A stretch of 64,000 nucleotides of DNA, taken from positions 62,001-126,000 of the forward strand of contig JASJFT010000055.1 in assembly GCA_030770425.1 (NCBI GenBank). The letters run 5' to 3'. This DNA comes from Darksidea phi. Taxonomy: Eukaryota; Ascomycota; Dothideomycetes; Pleosporales; Lentitheciaceae. Under the pieces are notes generated by a model, which saw only the letters and a list, made by a program, of their open reading frames with translations, was not told the origin of the DNA and searched no databases. How positions within the stretch are numbered: position 1 is the first letter of the stretch; each line of letters opens with the position of its first letter. Below, one piece after another: positions 1 to 12,953 of the stretch. The position numbers and the translations under genes are program-made.

Positions 1-608
1 CACGCTGGTGGACGCCGTCGACCGGTCTCTGATAATTCATCGCCCTGGCGTAGGAGAGGCGTGCTGCTGCTTCCGGCGCGTCTGAGGGGTGGTGCATCGG
101 CTGCAGCGGAGGGCCGAGGGGGGCTGCGGCGTGCGGCGTGCGGCGTGCGGTGTGCGGTGTGCGGGCTTGTCTCTGCGACGCCTTTCTTTTGTTGCGCGCT
201 GCCGTTCTAGGCTCCGGGGCGAGCGCAGGCATGGCTGCTTGGGCCCGGTGCGCAGGTGGCGGTTGATGCCCCGAGTGCGCATCCGCTCCCATCGCCGTGT
301 GGAGCAGCCTGGCCCATCTTCAACTCCCCCATCACCACCACTCCCACCGACTGCATCGCGACGCCCTCTGCACCCGCCGTGCACCCGCCGCCCCCCGTCT
401 CCGTATATATCGTGTGTTGTTGTCGAGCACCCCCATGTGCCCCCGCCCGCCCGCAGCCTCGATGAAGCAGCCGTCCTAGTGCGTCTTCCGCGGCAGCAGC
501 CAGCCTCGAGATCCGCCAGCCGTCCGCGCCCGCACCGTACCGCACTGCACTGCACCACGCTGCCGAGCCACGCCCATCGCGACCCGCCAGCGCTCGCGCT
601 GAGGAATA
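1..608. other. Upstream region of adenylate cyclase
   Basis: GC-rich DNA with pyrimidine- and CCACC-rich stretches. Open frames exist on both strands, but they overlap one another, many begin at non-ATG codons and have arginine/proline-rich translations typical of GC-rich noncoding DNA. I see no convincing gene. The segment probably holds the promoter and 5' leader of the cyclase gene that begins at 609. Confidence 0.5.
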
Positions 609-3600
609 ATGACGAGGAATGGGAGCGAGAATGTAGGCCGCCATGGATCCACCGAGAGCTCCGCGAGCTGGCGATCCATCCGGTCCAATGACACGGTGCG
701 GCCTTTTGGGCGAGCCTCCTCTCGCGGGACTCCCGTGACGGTGCAGACGCACAGAGACCTCATGCACCACCACCAGTACGTTCGAGCGCTTTCCTCTCGT
801 AGTAGATCCGACGGCTTGTCTGTGTTGGCCGCCTGCGCGCACTGGCCGCTTCGAGGGAATGCGCTGAGCGCGCGCGGCTCGTCGTGTGGTGGTGTCGCAG
901 ACCCTCGACGGGTTTGCCCGCCCAGCGCCCCACAGGCTTGTCTACGTGATCGCTGATTGCCACGCAAATGTCTATTCCATTCTCCTCGCCTGCAGTGCAA
1001 GACGGCGCGGAGCGCAGATGGGGACCATGCGCCAGCCTCGTCTCGCAGCCCGTCTCACTGTTGGACGAGCACTCGGTCCCTGTGCTTGAGTTAGCTAACG
1101 CCGCCATGCAGATTCGAAAAGGAGTCTGAGATCTCCCCAGGCACAGTCCCGCCGGCTCCTCCACCGAAAGATCCTGGCCACAGACCCCGAAAAATCTCCA
1201 ATAACTGGGACGGCCCACAAACGAACGACTTTAGGGACTATCGGAAACAGCTATCTGTGCTGGATACCAAAGGGGGAGGAATACCGCAGATTCATCGGAA
1301 CCCGCCGACCGCTACCTCGCCGACCCCGCCCTGGGCTGCGTCCGGGACCAATGGTCCGGCCATGTCTTCGAGTGTGTGGGGTAGCTTCTTCAACGACTCC
1401 AACGACGACATTGCGCAGCTGTCGCCGCCCTTTGCGCGCCCTGGAAGCAAAGACGATGCTATGGTCTTCGCGGGCGATGACAGACGTCCGTCTGTGGCGA
1501 GTGCAACCACCGTCAGCAGCTCAGGGTCGAAGTCGAGCGTGAGCAGAGGAGGGTTCCACAAGAGGTTGCAGAACGTGTTCGGCGAAGAGTTTCCCGCTGA
1601 TTCGCGTCAAAACTCGGATACTAGTCTGACGACGCCATATGTGGGCGAGACGCAGTCCATGCGCGGGACGCGGAACCGTACCAACTCGGTGAACAACACG
1701 CTAGGCAGTAGCTTTAATAGTAGGCCAGGATCGCCTGCCGGCTCGCGGCCACGGACACCTCTGCCTTCATCTGAAGTGACGCCATGGGAATTCCAGGACT
1801 ACAAGGTGAGTGGCAGCGACATCGGTATCGGTTAAGGGGTGTGACAGACGAGGGGGGAAGAACGACTTCCCTCACCCGGCGCTCCTCCGTCATGCCTCGC
1901 CGACATGACCCGAGTTTTCTAGGCGGCACTTGCGATCGCAATGGGACAATGCAACTAACATGGGTCCGCAGGAAACGCCTGCGCAGGCTGAAAACGGCCG
2001 GTCCTCCACTGAGCAACAGTCGGGCAAGTCGGGCAAGAGCTCGCATCACCACCACAAATTAAAACTACCAGGCCATCGCCACAATCGCAGTAAAGACAAC
2101 GACAAACCTCCGGAATTCCAGGGCCGGGTCGAGATCAGTCAACCCTATCCGCTGCGCCCGAGAACAAGCCGAGACGACTCTGGCTACAGCATCCGCCGCG
2201 AACAGCAGTACCCGTCGTCGTTGAGCTCTGCATTCGGTTCCAAGACCAGTCTTCTCCCCCGCCCCTCGAGCCCCACGCCAAGCTCGTTCAGTGCCGGATC
2301 CCAAGACCTTGCGGCAAGATCGCCTAGCACCGCCAAAGGTCCACGTTCGCTATTTGACCGCTTGAAAGGGAGAAGAGCGGATAAGACAGACCGTTCAGTA
2401 GGGGGACCCGAGCCTCTGAGAGATCTCCCCACCTCGCAGATCTCGCTGCCGCCTGCTATCAAACCCACACAGTCGTATTGGGCAGAGCCATCCCCTAGCA
2501 GTACCTTCAACCCCAAGAAGAAAGGCGCGATGGATGGCACCAAGGAAAAAGCGGCCAAGGATGGCAGGAAAGAGCATGGTCGCCTGGCCTTCAAGCGGGA
2601 CAAACGGGCTGCCCCCGCTGTCGAGCTGCCGAAAGGAAAAGATCCAAACGAAGCAAGCGTGGACACCAAGAATGAGTCGGCTCTGTGGAATCTGGACACC
2701 GATTTAGAGCACATGGAGGGCATCGTCAAGCTACCGCATCAACCTGTTGCAACGCCCATTGGCGAAGTGCCAGCCGTTCCGTTCGGTGGGGAGGAACGAA
2801 GGACAGACTCCAAGGACGATGCCAAGTGGGACGTTCCGGAATCTTGGGCTGTGGCGCCGGAGAAGGGGAGGGGCGAGTCTCCACATATCGAGCTTGACGA
2901 GGTGGATACTATGCCCAAAGAAACCGACAATCGGACGTTTTGTGTGCGCATCTTCCGGGTTGATTCTACGTTTGCGACCTTGTCCGCCAGCTTGAATACC
3001 AGCGTATCGGAGATCATCCAGATTCTTGGGAAGAAGACCTTGCTTCAGGATGAACTGAACAACTACCACATTGTAATGCGAAAGCACGATACGTCACGAC
3101 AGCTCGATGCTAAAGAACGCCCTTTGCTCATTCAGAAACGACTACTAGAACAAGCCGGTTATACCGAGGCCGACCGTCTAGAAGAAGTGGGGCGAGAGGA
3201 CAACAGTTACCTTTGTCGGTTTACTTTCATCCCGGCAAAGATGAGCGGATACTCTAGTCTAGAGAAGGATCCTGGGTTCAGCAAAATGCAGAAGTTCAGT
3301 CACATCGACCTCCAAGGGCGGAACCTCATCACCATTCCCATCACCCTTTACCAGAAAGCCACGGAGATAATATCTCTCAATCTCTCGCGAAATCTATCCC
3401 TCGCCGTACCAAAGGATTTCATACAGGCTTGTACCAACCTTCGAGAGATAAAGTATACAAGTAACGATTCACGACGACTCCCAGCTAGTCTGAGCCTTGC
3501 AAGCCGCCTGACAATGCTCGACATCTCAAACAATCGCCTTAAAGATCTGGAAGATGCTGGCCTATACCGGCTGCAAAGTCTACAAGGGCTACGGTTGTCT

Positions 3601-6600
3601 AACAACAGGTTGACGAAACTGCCAGCATACTTTGGCCAGTACCGCGCGTTGAGGAGTCTCAATCTAAGCTCCAACTCCCTCACTGAATTCCCCGACTTCC
3701 TTTGCGATGTGCGGACGCTTGTGGACCTTGATATCAGCTTCAACTCTATCTCCAGCATTCCCAAGATTGGTCAGCTTACCTGCTTGGAACGACTGTGGGC
3801 CACCAACAACAAGATCTCTGGAAGCTTCCCTTCGTCGCTCAGCAACCTTCTTAACCTCCGGGAAATCGATGTACGATTCAACGCGCTCGACAACATGGAC
3901 GTCATGTCTCAGCTACCGCGACTGGAGTATCTGATGATTGGCCACAATTCGATATCCGCATTTGAGGGACATTTCGCGAAGATCAGGGTACTTCACATGA
4001 ATCACAATCCAGTGACTCGATTCGGCATGACTCAATCCGTGCCGTCTCTATCCGTGCTCAACCTTGCGTCAGCGAAGTTGGCTCAGCTACCCGAGGAACT
4101 ATTCCCTAGGATAACTGGTCTCACGAAGCTTATTCTTGACAAGAACCATTTCAGCTCGATTTCGCAACATATTGGGAGACTGATTAGGTTGGAACACCTG
4201 AGCGTTGCACGCAACTCGTTAGACGAACTTCCTCCTGAGATCGGCAGACTTGCTGAACTTCGGTATCTGGATGTGCGAGAGAACAACTTGGGGCGACTTC
4301 CTGCGGAAATTTGGTATGCACGCAGGTTAGAAACCCTCAATGTGTCGTCCAACGTCCTGGATGGGTTTCCGAAGCCGAGCGCCGCACCTCCGCCCACTAC
4401 CGTTAACGGAGAAGTAGGTAGTCTGGACGGTGCAACACCCGCATCAACACCCGGGCTTGGATCGAGCCCCAGCTATGAGGAGCTGGGTAAGCTAGAAGAC
4501 TTTCAGAATCGCCGTCCTAGTCAGGCTTCTGCTGGTACGGGCTATCTCAACTCGGGGGGCAGGAAAGCGTCCATAGCCAGTGGAGCCTCGTCTACTACTA
4601 CCGTAAGGAAGCAGTCGGTAGCATCACGGACGCCGACCGAAGGCACCTTGACCCCCGTCTCGCGCAAGGACTCGAGTCTGTTCCAGAGAAAGACGACGAC
4701 ATTTGCGGGATCTCTGCGCCATCTCTTCCTTGCTGACAATCGACTGACCGACGATGTCTTCGATGAGCTCTGTTTGCTCCCAGAGTTGAGGATCGTAAAT
4801 CTCTCCTACAACCTCATATATGACATACCTCCACGCACGATCAGGAGGTGGGATGAACTTGCCGAGCTTTACCTGTCCGGAAACGACTTGACATCACTAC
4901 CAGCAGAAGATCTGGAGGAAGTTGGCTCTCTCAAGGTACTTCACATTAATAACAACAAGTTCCAGGTCCTGCCAGCAGAACTAGGGAAGGTGGCGAAGCT
5001 TGCAATTCTCGACGTTGCCAGCAACTCCTTGAAGTATAATGTTTCCAACTGGCCCTACGACTGGAACTGGAACTGGAACCATAACCTAAAGTACCTCAAT
5101 CTGTCTGGCAACAAGCGGTTGGAGATCAAGCCCACGAGTGGTGCATACAGCCACAGTGGGCGCGAAGGGCGAGATCTGACCGACTTCACGTCTCTTGTCA
5201 ATCTGAGGGTACTAGGGCTCATGGATGTGACTATGATGGCTCCTTCCGTGCCCGAGCAAAGCGAAGACCGAAGAGTACGAACATCAGGTTCGACTGTCGG
5301 TTCAATGGCGTACGGTATGGCGGATAGCCTTGGTCGAAATGAGCACATTTCCACAATGGACATGGTCGTTCCTCGATTCCGAAGCCACGACGACGAGCAG
5401 ATTCTCGGTTTGTTCGATGGACAGCCACTGGTTAGCAGTGGATCTAAGATCGCCAAATACCTGTACGACAACTTCAAAAATCGATTTGCTGAGGAACTCG
5501 AGCGCACGGAACGCGCACGTGCCACAGAATCACCTGTTGATGCGCTGCGACGTACATATCTAGGCCTCAACAAAGAGCTAGCCCTAGCCGCGACGCAGTC
5601 CATGGACAAGAATATCCAAGCACCAGCAACGCAGTCACGCGGAACTCTACCTGAGCTTGGCGACGATGATGTGACATCTGGAAGTGTCGCTACCGTTCTC
5701 TATCTCAAGGAGATGGAGCTCTACATCTCCAACGTTGGTGACGCTCAAGCGCTGCTCATCCGGTCCGAAGGAGGCCACAAAATTCTCACTCGGAAACACG
5801 ACCCTGCTGAACCTAGCGAGAGGACCAGGATTCGGGAAGCTGGTGGCTTCGTATCTCGACAGGGTAAGCTGAATGATGTCTTGGAAGTTTCACGTGCCTT
5901 TGGCTATGTACAGATGTCTCCATCTGTCATTGCTGCTCCTCACACTCTCCACCTCACCCTTGGCGACACGGACGAAATGATTCTTATGGCATCCCGAGAA
6001 CTTTGGGAATACCTCACACCAGATTTTGCGGTGGACGTCGCCCGGTCTGAGAGAAACGATCTGATGCGCGCGGCTCAGAAGCTTCGCGATCTTGCAATCG
6101 CGTTCGGTGCGACCAACAAGATCATGGTCATGCTGCTTGGTGTCAGTGATTTGAAGAGTAAACAGAGAGCTCGGTTCAGAACACACAGCATGTCGATGGG
6201 TCCATCCGGATCACCAGACGACTTCTTCCTCCGACCCCGAGGCAAGCGTGCCAAGAACCAGCCCAACGATTCGAAGCTGGCTCGTCTGGACAACGAAGTG
6301 GATGCGCCAACTGGCGAGGTCAGCTTGGTGTTCACTGATATCAAGAGCTCCACTCTGCTCTGGGAGACATATCCTATTGCAATGAGATCCGCCATCAAGA
6401 TGCACAATGAGTTGATGCGTCGTCAACTGCGAATCATTGGAGGGTATGAGGTCAAGACTGAAGGGGATGCCTTTATGGTTGCATTTCCCACTGTCACGTC
6501 AGCTCTGCTTTGGTGTTTCGCGATACAGAGCCAATTACTCGAAGTACCATGGCCGCAGGAGATTCTCAGCAGTGTCATTGGACAAGAAGTCGTCGATCCC

Positions 6601-7513
6601 GATGGAAACGTCATCTTCCGTGGTCTCTCAGTTCGTATGGGCATTCACTGGGGTACACCAGTGTGCGAGGTTGATCCAGTCACCAAACGTATGGACTACT
6701 TCGGTCCTATGGTCAACCGAGCGTCCCGTATCTCGTCCGTTGCCGATGGAGGCCAAATTACAGTGTCTTCCGACTTCATTGCCGAAATCCAGCGACTTCT
6801 AGAAACGCACATTGAGGGCGACCGTACCAACTCAACGGGCTCTGAAGAACAATACGGCGACGACTACATCAGCCAAGCCATTCGACAAGAACTCCGCTCC
6901 CTCAGCAGCCAAGGCTTTGAAGTGAAGGACTTGGGTGAGCGCCGCCTCAAGGGCCTCGAAAATCCCGAGTACATCTATTTGATGTATCCGCACTCGCTCG
7001 CCAGCCGTCTCGCTGTCCAACGACAACTCGAACAGAAGCCGGTACCTACCACCGAAGCGCAAGTTGGGCAGAAGATGGCTGACAGCCAGCTGACCATCGA
7101 CACCGATAACGTGTGGGATCTTTGGAACGTCAGTTTGAGGCTAGAGATGCTATGCAGTGCTTTAGAGAACCCTGGCTCTATGGAATTGAAGCCTCCTGAG
7201 ACAGCCTTGTTGGAGAGGATGAAGAACAGGGGTGGGGAGATTACGGATCGGTTCTTGATCAATTTCGTTGAGCATCAGGTTTCAAGAATTGAGGTAAGCA
7301 ACCCAACGTGTTCAAAATCGTAGCAAGCATTAACAAATGCAATAGACGTGCGCAACCACCCTCGCCCTCCGACACATGGTCAGACCCTTCGGACAGAATA
7401 CGCTGCTTGAGCAGGCTTGCCCCATGTCCGACATCTTAGCCGAGCTCCAATCGCAGCTCTCCGAACTCCAGCAGTTCAAGGACGAAGCGGCACCACAATT
7501 CGCCTCTGCTTAA
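609..7513 (+). CDS. cyaA: Adenylate cyclase (Ras-associated, LRR, PP2C-like, class III catalytic domain)
   Basis: Makes cAMP from ATP for the PKA pathway; fungal enzymes of this type are peripheral membrane proteins activated by Ras or G-protein subunits. Exons: 609-775, 1112-1805, 1972-7293, 7346-7513, giving 2116 aa, normal for the family. Introns start GTACGT, GTGAGT and GTAAGC, end in AG, and phases agree. The N-terminal 600 residues are low-complexity and Ser/Pro-rich. A Ras-association domain lies at about 608-705, leucine-rich repeats at about 730-1340 with a Ser/Thr-rich insert near 1090-1195, a PP2C-like domain at about 1414-1685, and the class III cyclase domain at about 1735-1960. 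The two metal-binding aspartates are Asp1743 (in VFTDIKSS) and Asp1786 (in TEGDAF). The last short exon is helical and resembles the C-terminal CAP-binding tail. The start at 609 is the first ATG that splices in phase; the long first intron (336 nt) is the least certain part. Confidence 0.93.
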
Positions 7514-8391
7514 AATCCCACCGCACGACCCCATCTCATCACGGCCACACTACATAATCACCATTAGCCCCGCTTATACGACGTCCACGATATACCATAC
7601 ATACTACCACTATCACTACCGCTATAAACTCCTAATACGTCCATTCTTACAATCCCACGAGAAGCGCATGAAGGGTTCCAGCCCTTAACACGTAATGCAA
7701 CTGTTCAAATATATTCGGCGTTTGACTGCGACTACTTGTATCATCACCTGCCCCGGCGGCTGAGTCATTATATACTTTTAACGAAAGGAACTATGAGGAA
7801 GGTTTTATTGTGCCTAACCGGCGTTCGATGTCTTTTTAAGGGGGAGCTCGCTCCGGCTTTTTTCGTTTCTTCTTCAATTCCAGTCCTCGTGTACCGGAGG
7901 CAACGCTTTTGTATGGGAATGGATCATGTGAATCAGTTTTTTGGGCTTATGCTTTCTTTGTGCTTGAGGTTCCAGGAAATTCGGGCTGGAGGTGGTGGGC
8001 AATTTATCGTGTATCTATCGGTTTGCAGGCCTTCGCTATGCGGACGGTCGAGTGAGGGAAGGGATAGGAAGGAAGGAAGGAAGGGAGGGAGGGACGAAGG
8101 AAAGGAGGCTTTATATTGTTGGGTTTCGGGAATTGGATGTGAGAATTGAAAGGATGTTTGTTACTCTTCGCATTGGGCTTCTGACAGTGTTTGATGTTTG
8201 CAGAGTCATTCTATGGGTGATTTTGTTGGAACAGTCAGGTATGTCTCAGATCTATGCCGTTGACACAATCAACAACCCTTCTTAAAACGTTGCGGTTCTC
8301 GCTCTCATTCTCTATACACCACAGCTTGGTGTCCTTCACTTCTCAGCGCACTCTACAGCATACCCACACGCACACCACACCACACCACAAC
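7514..8391. other. Intergenic region with purine tract
   Basis: Contains the 3' end of the cyclase transcript and probably the promoter of the small gene at 8392. A GGAA/GGGA-type purine tract lies at about 8066-8105. Open frames here are read from non-ATG codons or are low complexity. I see no convincing gene. Confidence 0.5.
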
Positions 8392-8700
8392 ATGGGCCCT
8401 ATAACCGCCATGAACCTCCCTCGCAGCATAAATCTAACCCGCCGCCTCGCCCGCCGCCTCCCCACCCGCTCACCCACCGAAACGACCAAGGCGTCTGATA
8501 AGAGGGTGCATTTGACGCAGGGGAGGGGTGTGGCGGCGTTGGTGACTAGGCATAATTCTGGAGAGAGGAAGGGGTGCTTGCGGAGGCTGTTTTGTTTTGG
8601 TGGGGAGGAAGAGGGGAAAGGGGATGGAGAAGGGGGAGAGGAGGAGTGGATTAGACCGGTTACTGTTACGGTGGCTGGGAGGGGGTGGGTGGGTGGTTGA
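8392..8700 (+). CDS. Small basic hypothetical protein
   Basis: Single-exon frame of 102 aa starting at an ATG in a good fungal context (ACCACAACATGG) after a CA-rich leader. The N-terminal half is rich in Arg, Thr and Ser and could be a mitochondrial targeting peptide (LTRRLARRLPTR). The C-terminal half is Gly/Glu-rich because it runs into a G/A-rich stretch, which weakens the case. I do not recognise the family. It could be a lineage-specific small protein or a chance frame. Confidence 0.35.
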   Translation: MGPITAMNLPRSINLTRRLARRLPTRSPTETTKASDKRVHLTQGRGVAALVTRHNSGERKGCLRRLFCFGGEEEGKGDGEGGEEEWIRPVTVTVAGRGWVGG

Positions 8701-9925
8701 TGGTGGTGGGGCTTAGGAGGGGGAGAGGAGGGGGAGAGAGGAGGAGGAGAGAGGAGGGGTGGAGAGGGGCAAAGGGGTTGTGCGTGGGAGTTTAAGATGG
8801 GATAGTAGTTGGGAAAAGTAGCGAAGATATTATATATTATACGCCGTAGGTCGTCCTCGTTTTCTAAAGCTTATAACGAGCCGACATTCTCCTTTTGCAA
8901 GCTGTATTCGCCAACATCCTTTGTGCCTAATATATGGCTCCGATCGGATCGAAGGCTTGCGGTTTTGCTGCTTGCGCGACTGTAGTGTCGGCCGAAGTTG
9001 TGGGTGTCCTACTAGCGTGGGTGGGCTTATCTACCTCTGATTAGTAGACGCGTACTTAATCCGGGGGCTAGGTGTCACAAAGGATTCGGATCAGTTTTCG
9101 GGAGCGCTCGCTTATTTAGTTTAGATTTGCCATAATGGGAGGCTCTTTTGTTAGGTCCGCACGAAATATAGTAGAAATTTGTATATAGTAGAGGTGCTAT
9201 ACCCATACCTTCCTTATATACGATAGTTGAGCTGTAGAGCTGTACATAGTACCGTCGATCGTAAGCGACGAGGTGATGTTTCGAACATTGAGGCGGTTGG
9301 GAGACCAACAGCGGTAGCGATAGGTTAGTATACCTATACCACCGCCCATAGTGTAAAAATTGCCTACGATGATACCAGCAGCCCGCTCATATCCATCTCT
9401 TATATCTAACCAGCTTCCTCGCTACATATCCATCAATATCTACCAACCATACCATGTCTCCACCAACGGTCGTTCGCCTAGTCCTTCGGAACGTCCTTCA
9501 GTATATAAAGCATATAACTAAAACATACTCATTTATAATAAGTCTGATAAAAAGCTACCTATATTAATTATCTAATTTAGCCTACTAGAAAATATAGAGG
9601 ACTAGTACTTTATAGATAGAAAGAAGGCTCTTATTTAAGTACTAATTAGTAAGTTAAGACGTAGTACACTTCTTTCTTCTATAGAGTAGGTATATATTAA
9701 TAACATTTATATATATCTAGAGCTAGGAAATCTACTTTTATAGCGTTAATACTGGGGGTCTAATACGGTCCTATCGATATTGGCTTCTCTATTAAATACT
9801 ATTCGAGTTTATCTATGCGAAAATCTACTCCTTACAGAGCTCTTGTATAAGTCATGTACTATAAAGGAAAGACCACCCAAAGTTCGTTGCACATCATGTC
9901 CGGGATGAGGTTATCGAATCTCCTG
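8701..9925. other. Gene-free region with TpA-rich, RIP-like tract
   Basis: A G/A-rich stretch (8701-8760) is followed by DNA that becomes strongly A+T- and TpA-rich from about 9480 to 9860, in contrast to its GC-balanced surroundings. No frame in the AT-rich tract is open for a meaningful length. Such composition in Pezizomycotina is typical of old transposon copies mutated by RIP, but no element type can be recognised by eye. Confidence 0.55.
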
Positions 9926-10257
9926 TTATTTGAAGAGTTGGATCATCGTGAAGATTCCTAGGACCGCAATGCAGATGTATAATAAAGGGAATACCCGGTT
10001 CCAAATCCATTTGCGATAGCTTATTTCGGCTTGGAGGTCTGAGAGGTCTGTAACGATCTGGAAGCAGTCAGCGTCGAACTTGAACTTGGGCCATAGCCTT
10101 GACTTACTGGTGACTCGGTTTGAGGGGATAAACAGGCTCCCATCTTTGTAGTAGCGATGGTTTCTGCGGAGTGAGGGTCGGCAGGATATGGTGGTAGATG
10201 TTCTGGTGACCAAAGGTTGTCTGAAGACAATGGAAGTATGGGTGATGTTGGACGCAT
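9926..10257 (-). CDS. Small single-pass membrane protein (hypothetical)
   Basis: Two exons on the minus strand, 10257-10108 and 10057-9926, joined by a 50-nt intron with a GTAAGT donor, a CTGAC branch site and a TTCCAG acceptor. The product is 93 aa. The N-terminal half is Pro/Ser-rich (LPPYPADPHSAE) and the C-terminus holds one hydrophobic segment (VFPLLYICIAVLGIFTMIQL), so it could be a tail-anchored protein. The ATG at 10257 has an A-rich context (CAACAAAAATG). An alternative is an unspliced 163-aa frame up to 10417, which lacks the clear composition of the spliced form. I do not recognise the family. Confidence 0.42.
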
Positions 10258-11656
10258 TTTTGTTGGTGGAGAGTGGGCTTTGTGTTTTCAGATGAGGGCG
10301 CGGCGTTCTTGCCTTTAAGTAGTGTATGTGGGCGATTGCAAACATGGTTGTTGGGCAACTGTAACCGTGGGTCGCACTCGTCCGCACTTGGACACGGTTG
10401 GGCCATTGCCGTGACAAGGTAGCAGATAGAAGATGGAGGAGTTTGATTTGTAGCCCTTCTCTTTCTCATTAGCCAGCTCATTCTAGAGTGCGCATACGGT
10501 CTCTCGAAGAGCTTCAATCTCTCATTGCCTGCCATGGACTTGTTGTTGATTGGCCTCGTCGTACTTTGCAAACGCATCGCGGCTGTCTTTTGTCTTCGAG
10601 AGTAAAAAGCCGGCAATTCTAGGCTTCGCAGCAGATTCAAACCCTTCTCGTGAATGCAACAATTGTCGACACTTACTCTCGGAAGCTTCAACACGAGCGT
10701 AGGGGATGCGAATGTGGAGGCCGCACATGTTCTTCCTCCACGGGTGCGGGTTGCTACGAGCCGTACTTCGAAGCATGGTTGAGTAAAGAGTTATTGTCAA
10801 GCTTGGTAGCCAGCCAAGTCATCCGCGGATCATGACGCTCTTGAGCCTCACACGAAACACCAAAAACACTACTCTCTCACTGCAAAAGTAGTTGACGCGA
10901 TCGCCACGGATACAGGGAAAGACCCCTCTCACGGCATCGCTGCCCCCAATGCCGCCTCGAAAAACTGGTTGATCGGTACGTTCATCATAATCTCCACGTA
11001 GCTGCGCCATCATCGCGTGAATATGCAAATTCCTGCTATTGTGCGGGGTTTCCGATGGGATTCGGGGGTGGGAGAAACCCATGTCTTCAACACCATTAGC
11101 TCGGTCCGCATTCTTGGGAGAAGCGGCGCGATGGTAACCGTAGATCCTCTTCCCAGAAGTTGATCAGCTTACGCTGCGATTAAGAGAACGTCCTGTTCTT
11201 GCGTTCGGAAGGTTAGCAGCTGCGGGGTAAGGAACTTCGATATACTACTACTCGTGTACATGTTCCCCTCTCGCTCCTTCTGAGCCACGGCCATCAGTAC
11301 GTTCTCTTCCACCTTGTCCGGCGGGCCACATGTTTCCGAATCGGCCCATGGCGTGGACTCGACTGGGTACTATGCTTGCGAAGTGGATGGGAAGGAGGGA
11401 ATGAGGAACGAGACTGCGCGCCGGAGCTTAAAGCGCAAACAACATTCAAAGTAACGTAAAGAGGAAGGAGCAATAAAAATGTGAAGGCCTCTTACTGTGC
11501 CGTTCTATGCCCATTCGTGAAGAAGAAGAGGAGGAGAAGAAAAGCGAAGAAAGTATACACACAGAAGATCAACCTTGACCTTGCTGATTCTATTCGTCGA
11601 GTAATCACTAGTCATGATACATATGTACTCGTCTCCATCATAATGCTAGACATCAG
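10258..11656. other. Intergenic region
   Basis: Several overlapping short frames occur on both strands, including an 87-aa ATG-initiated frame on the minus strand at 10819-11082, without domain signals or convincing splice structure. A purine-rich stretch (GAAGAAGAAGAGGAGG type) lies at about 11518-11550. Upstream exons of the small membrane protein cannot be excluded here. Confidence 0.4.
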
Positions 11657-12953
11657 CTAGCATCCAGCCAGACCAGCTGCCTCGTTAGGGTCCTTAGGGA
11701 TGACTCCGGCATCTACAGCCGCGCTATAGCTCCAACGCCAATCGCCTCCCAACTGTGTCTTCCAGCTCCAGAATACCCATCCCAGATCCTTCTCAAAAGC
11801 CTGGACCTGCGCCGCCCACCACTGCTTATAGAAAGCTTTGTTCCCGTCCTTTGTCGGATCCCACTCCGGACTCCACTCAACAGCAGTGTCAACTGCAAGA
11901 CTCCATTCACCTACAATGATGGGCTTGTTGTCGTCCTGACCGAAGGTGTCGATGCAGGATGTGGAATGGTAAGATGGTCTGCTGTGCTCGATCGGCGCCC
12001 ATTTGAGGTAGCGATGGTTGTCGAACGCGACGCCCTCTTTGCCCTGCAACACATCCCTAGGGTTTCCGGCACCCCAGCCCTTGTCCATGAACTGAATGGT
12101 GAGCCGCTTGTCAGCCGGGGCGTTGAGTCTCTGCTCCGTTTCACGAATTTTATTGTGGGCTGTTGCGTAGAATTTTGTGATAAGGTCGGCGTGGTTGCGT
12201 TCGGGTTCATTGAGGACTTCGAGCATGCCCGTTGTGCGGTAGGCGCTGTTCTTGTGGATGCGCTCGGTCATGGTCGTGAGGAATTGGACGGCCCGTTCGT
12301 AATTGTAGTCTTGAAAGAAGCCGGTCGATGGAGCATACTGTGAAGATGTTAGTCATGCAGAAAATAGGGTATGTTGAAGCTCGACTCACCTGCCCAGTAA
12401 AGGGTTGGTTGGGCTCCTGTGCAGCAGGCGCACCGTGAAGATCCATGATCACGTAAATACCCCTCGACGCCGCCCACTCGGCGAGCCGGTCCATATACTC
12501 CATGCCACCCTGAGGGAAATGCTCGCTGGCCTTGTCTACAATATCTTCAACAAGCCAATATCCCACAGGGACCCTGATTGTATTCAGTCCATATTCCTTG
12601 ATCTTGTCCATATCCTTTTCCGTAATCCAGGTATCCCAATGTTTCTTGAAAGCCGCGTTACCTCCCTCTTGACCGAGTTTTATCATACAGTCAAACTCGG
12701 ACTTAGTGCCGCCGCATCCCATCGAGTTCCACTCATCGCCGCACATCCACGGCTCTATGATGAATAGAGAACCGAGATTCACGCCGCGGATCTTATTGAA
12801 GCCGGACTCGAAGCGCTTGATGGAGCGGCCATTGCCGATGGATATGCTCCTAGCAACAGAGTTCGGTTGCTCGCCGAAGAGATCGCGATCCGCCGGAAGC
12901 CATGCGGTAACTGCGCCGGAGAGAGCGAGGAGAGAGCACAGAGAATATCTCAT
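11657..12953 (-). CDS. Secreted exo-1,3-beta-glucanase, glycoside hydrolase family 5 (GH5_9-like)
   Basis: Likely trims beta-1,3-glucan in the cell wall or extracellular glucans. Exons on the minus strand are 12953-12390 and 12337-11657, with a 52-nt intron (GTGAGT donor, TTCACAG acceptor); the product is 414 aa, usual for the family. Residues 1-17 form a signal peptide (MRYSLCSLLALSGAVTAW), followed by a short propeptide-like stretch. The core shows the family signatures RGVNLGSLFIIEPW, NTIRVPVGYW and IMDLHGAP. The acid/base is Glu232 in VLNEPE and the nucleophile Glu332 in IVGEW. The reading frame is open a few codons upstream, but the only ATG that gives a clean signal peptide is at 12953. 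Confidence 0.93.

Noticed and set aside
37..1218. Overlapping frames on both strands upstream of adenylate cyclase
   Set aside because: Arg/Pro-rich translations on both strands at once and many non-ATG starts; explained by GC-rich composition. Only the frame from 609 splices into a known protein.
7736..8285. Plus-strand frames downstream of adenylate cyclase
   Set aside because: Low-complexity Gly/Arg/Glu translation from a purine tract and no domain; likely 3' untranslated or intergenic.
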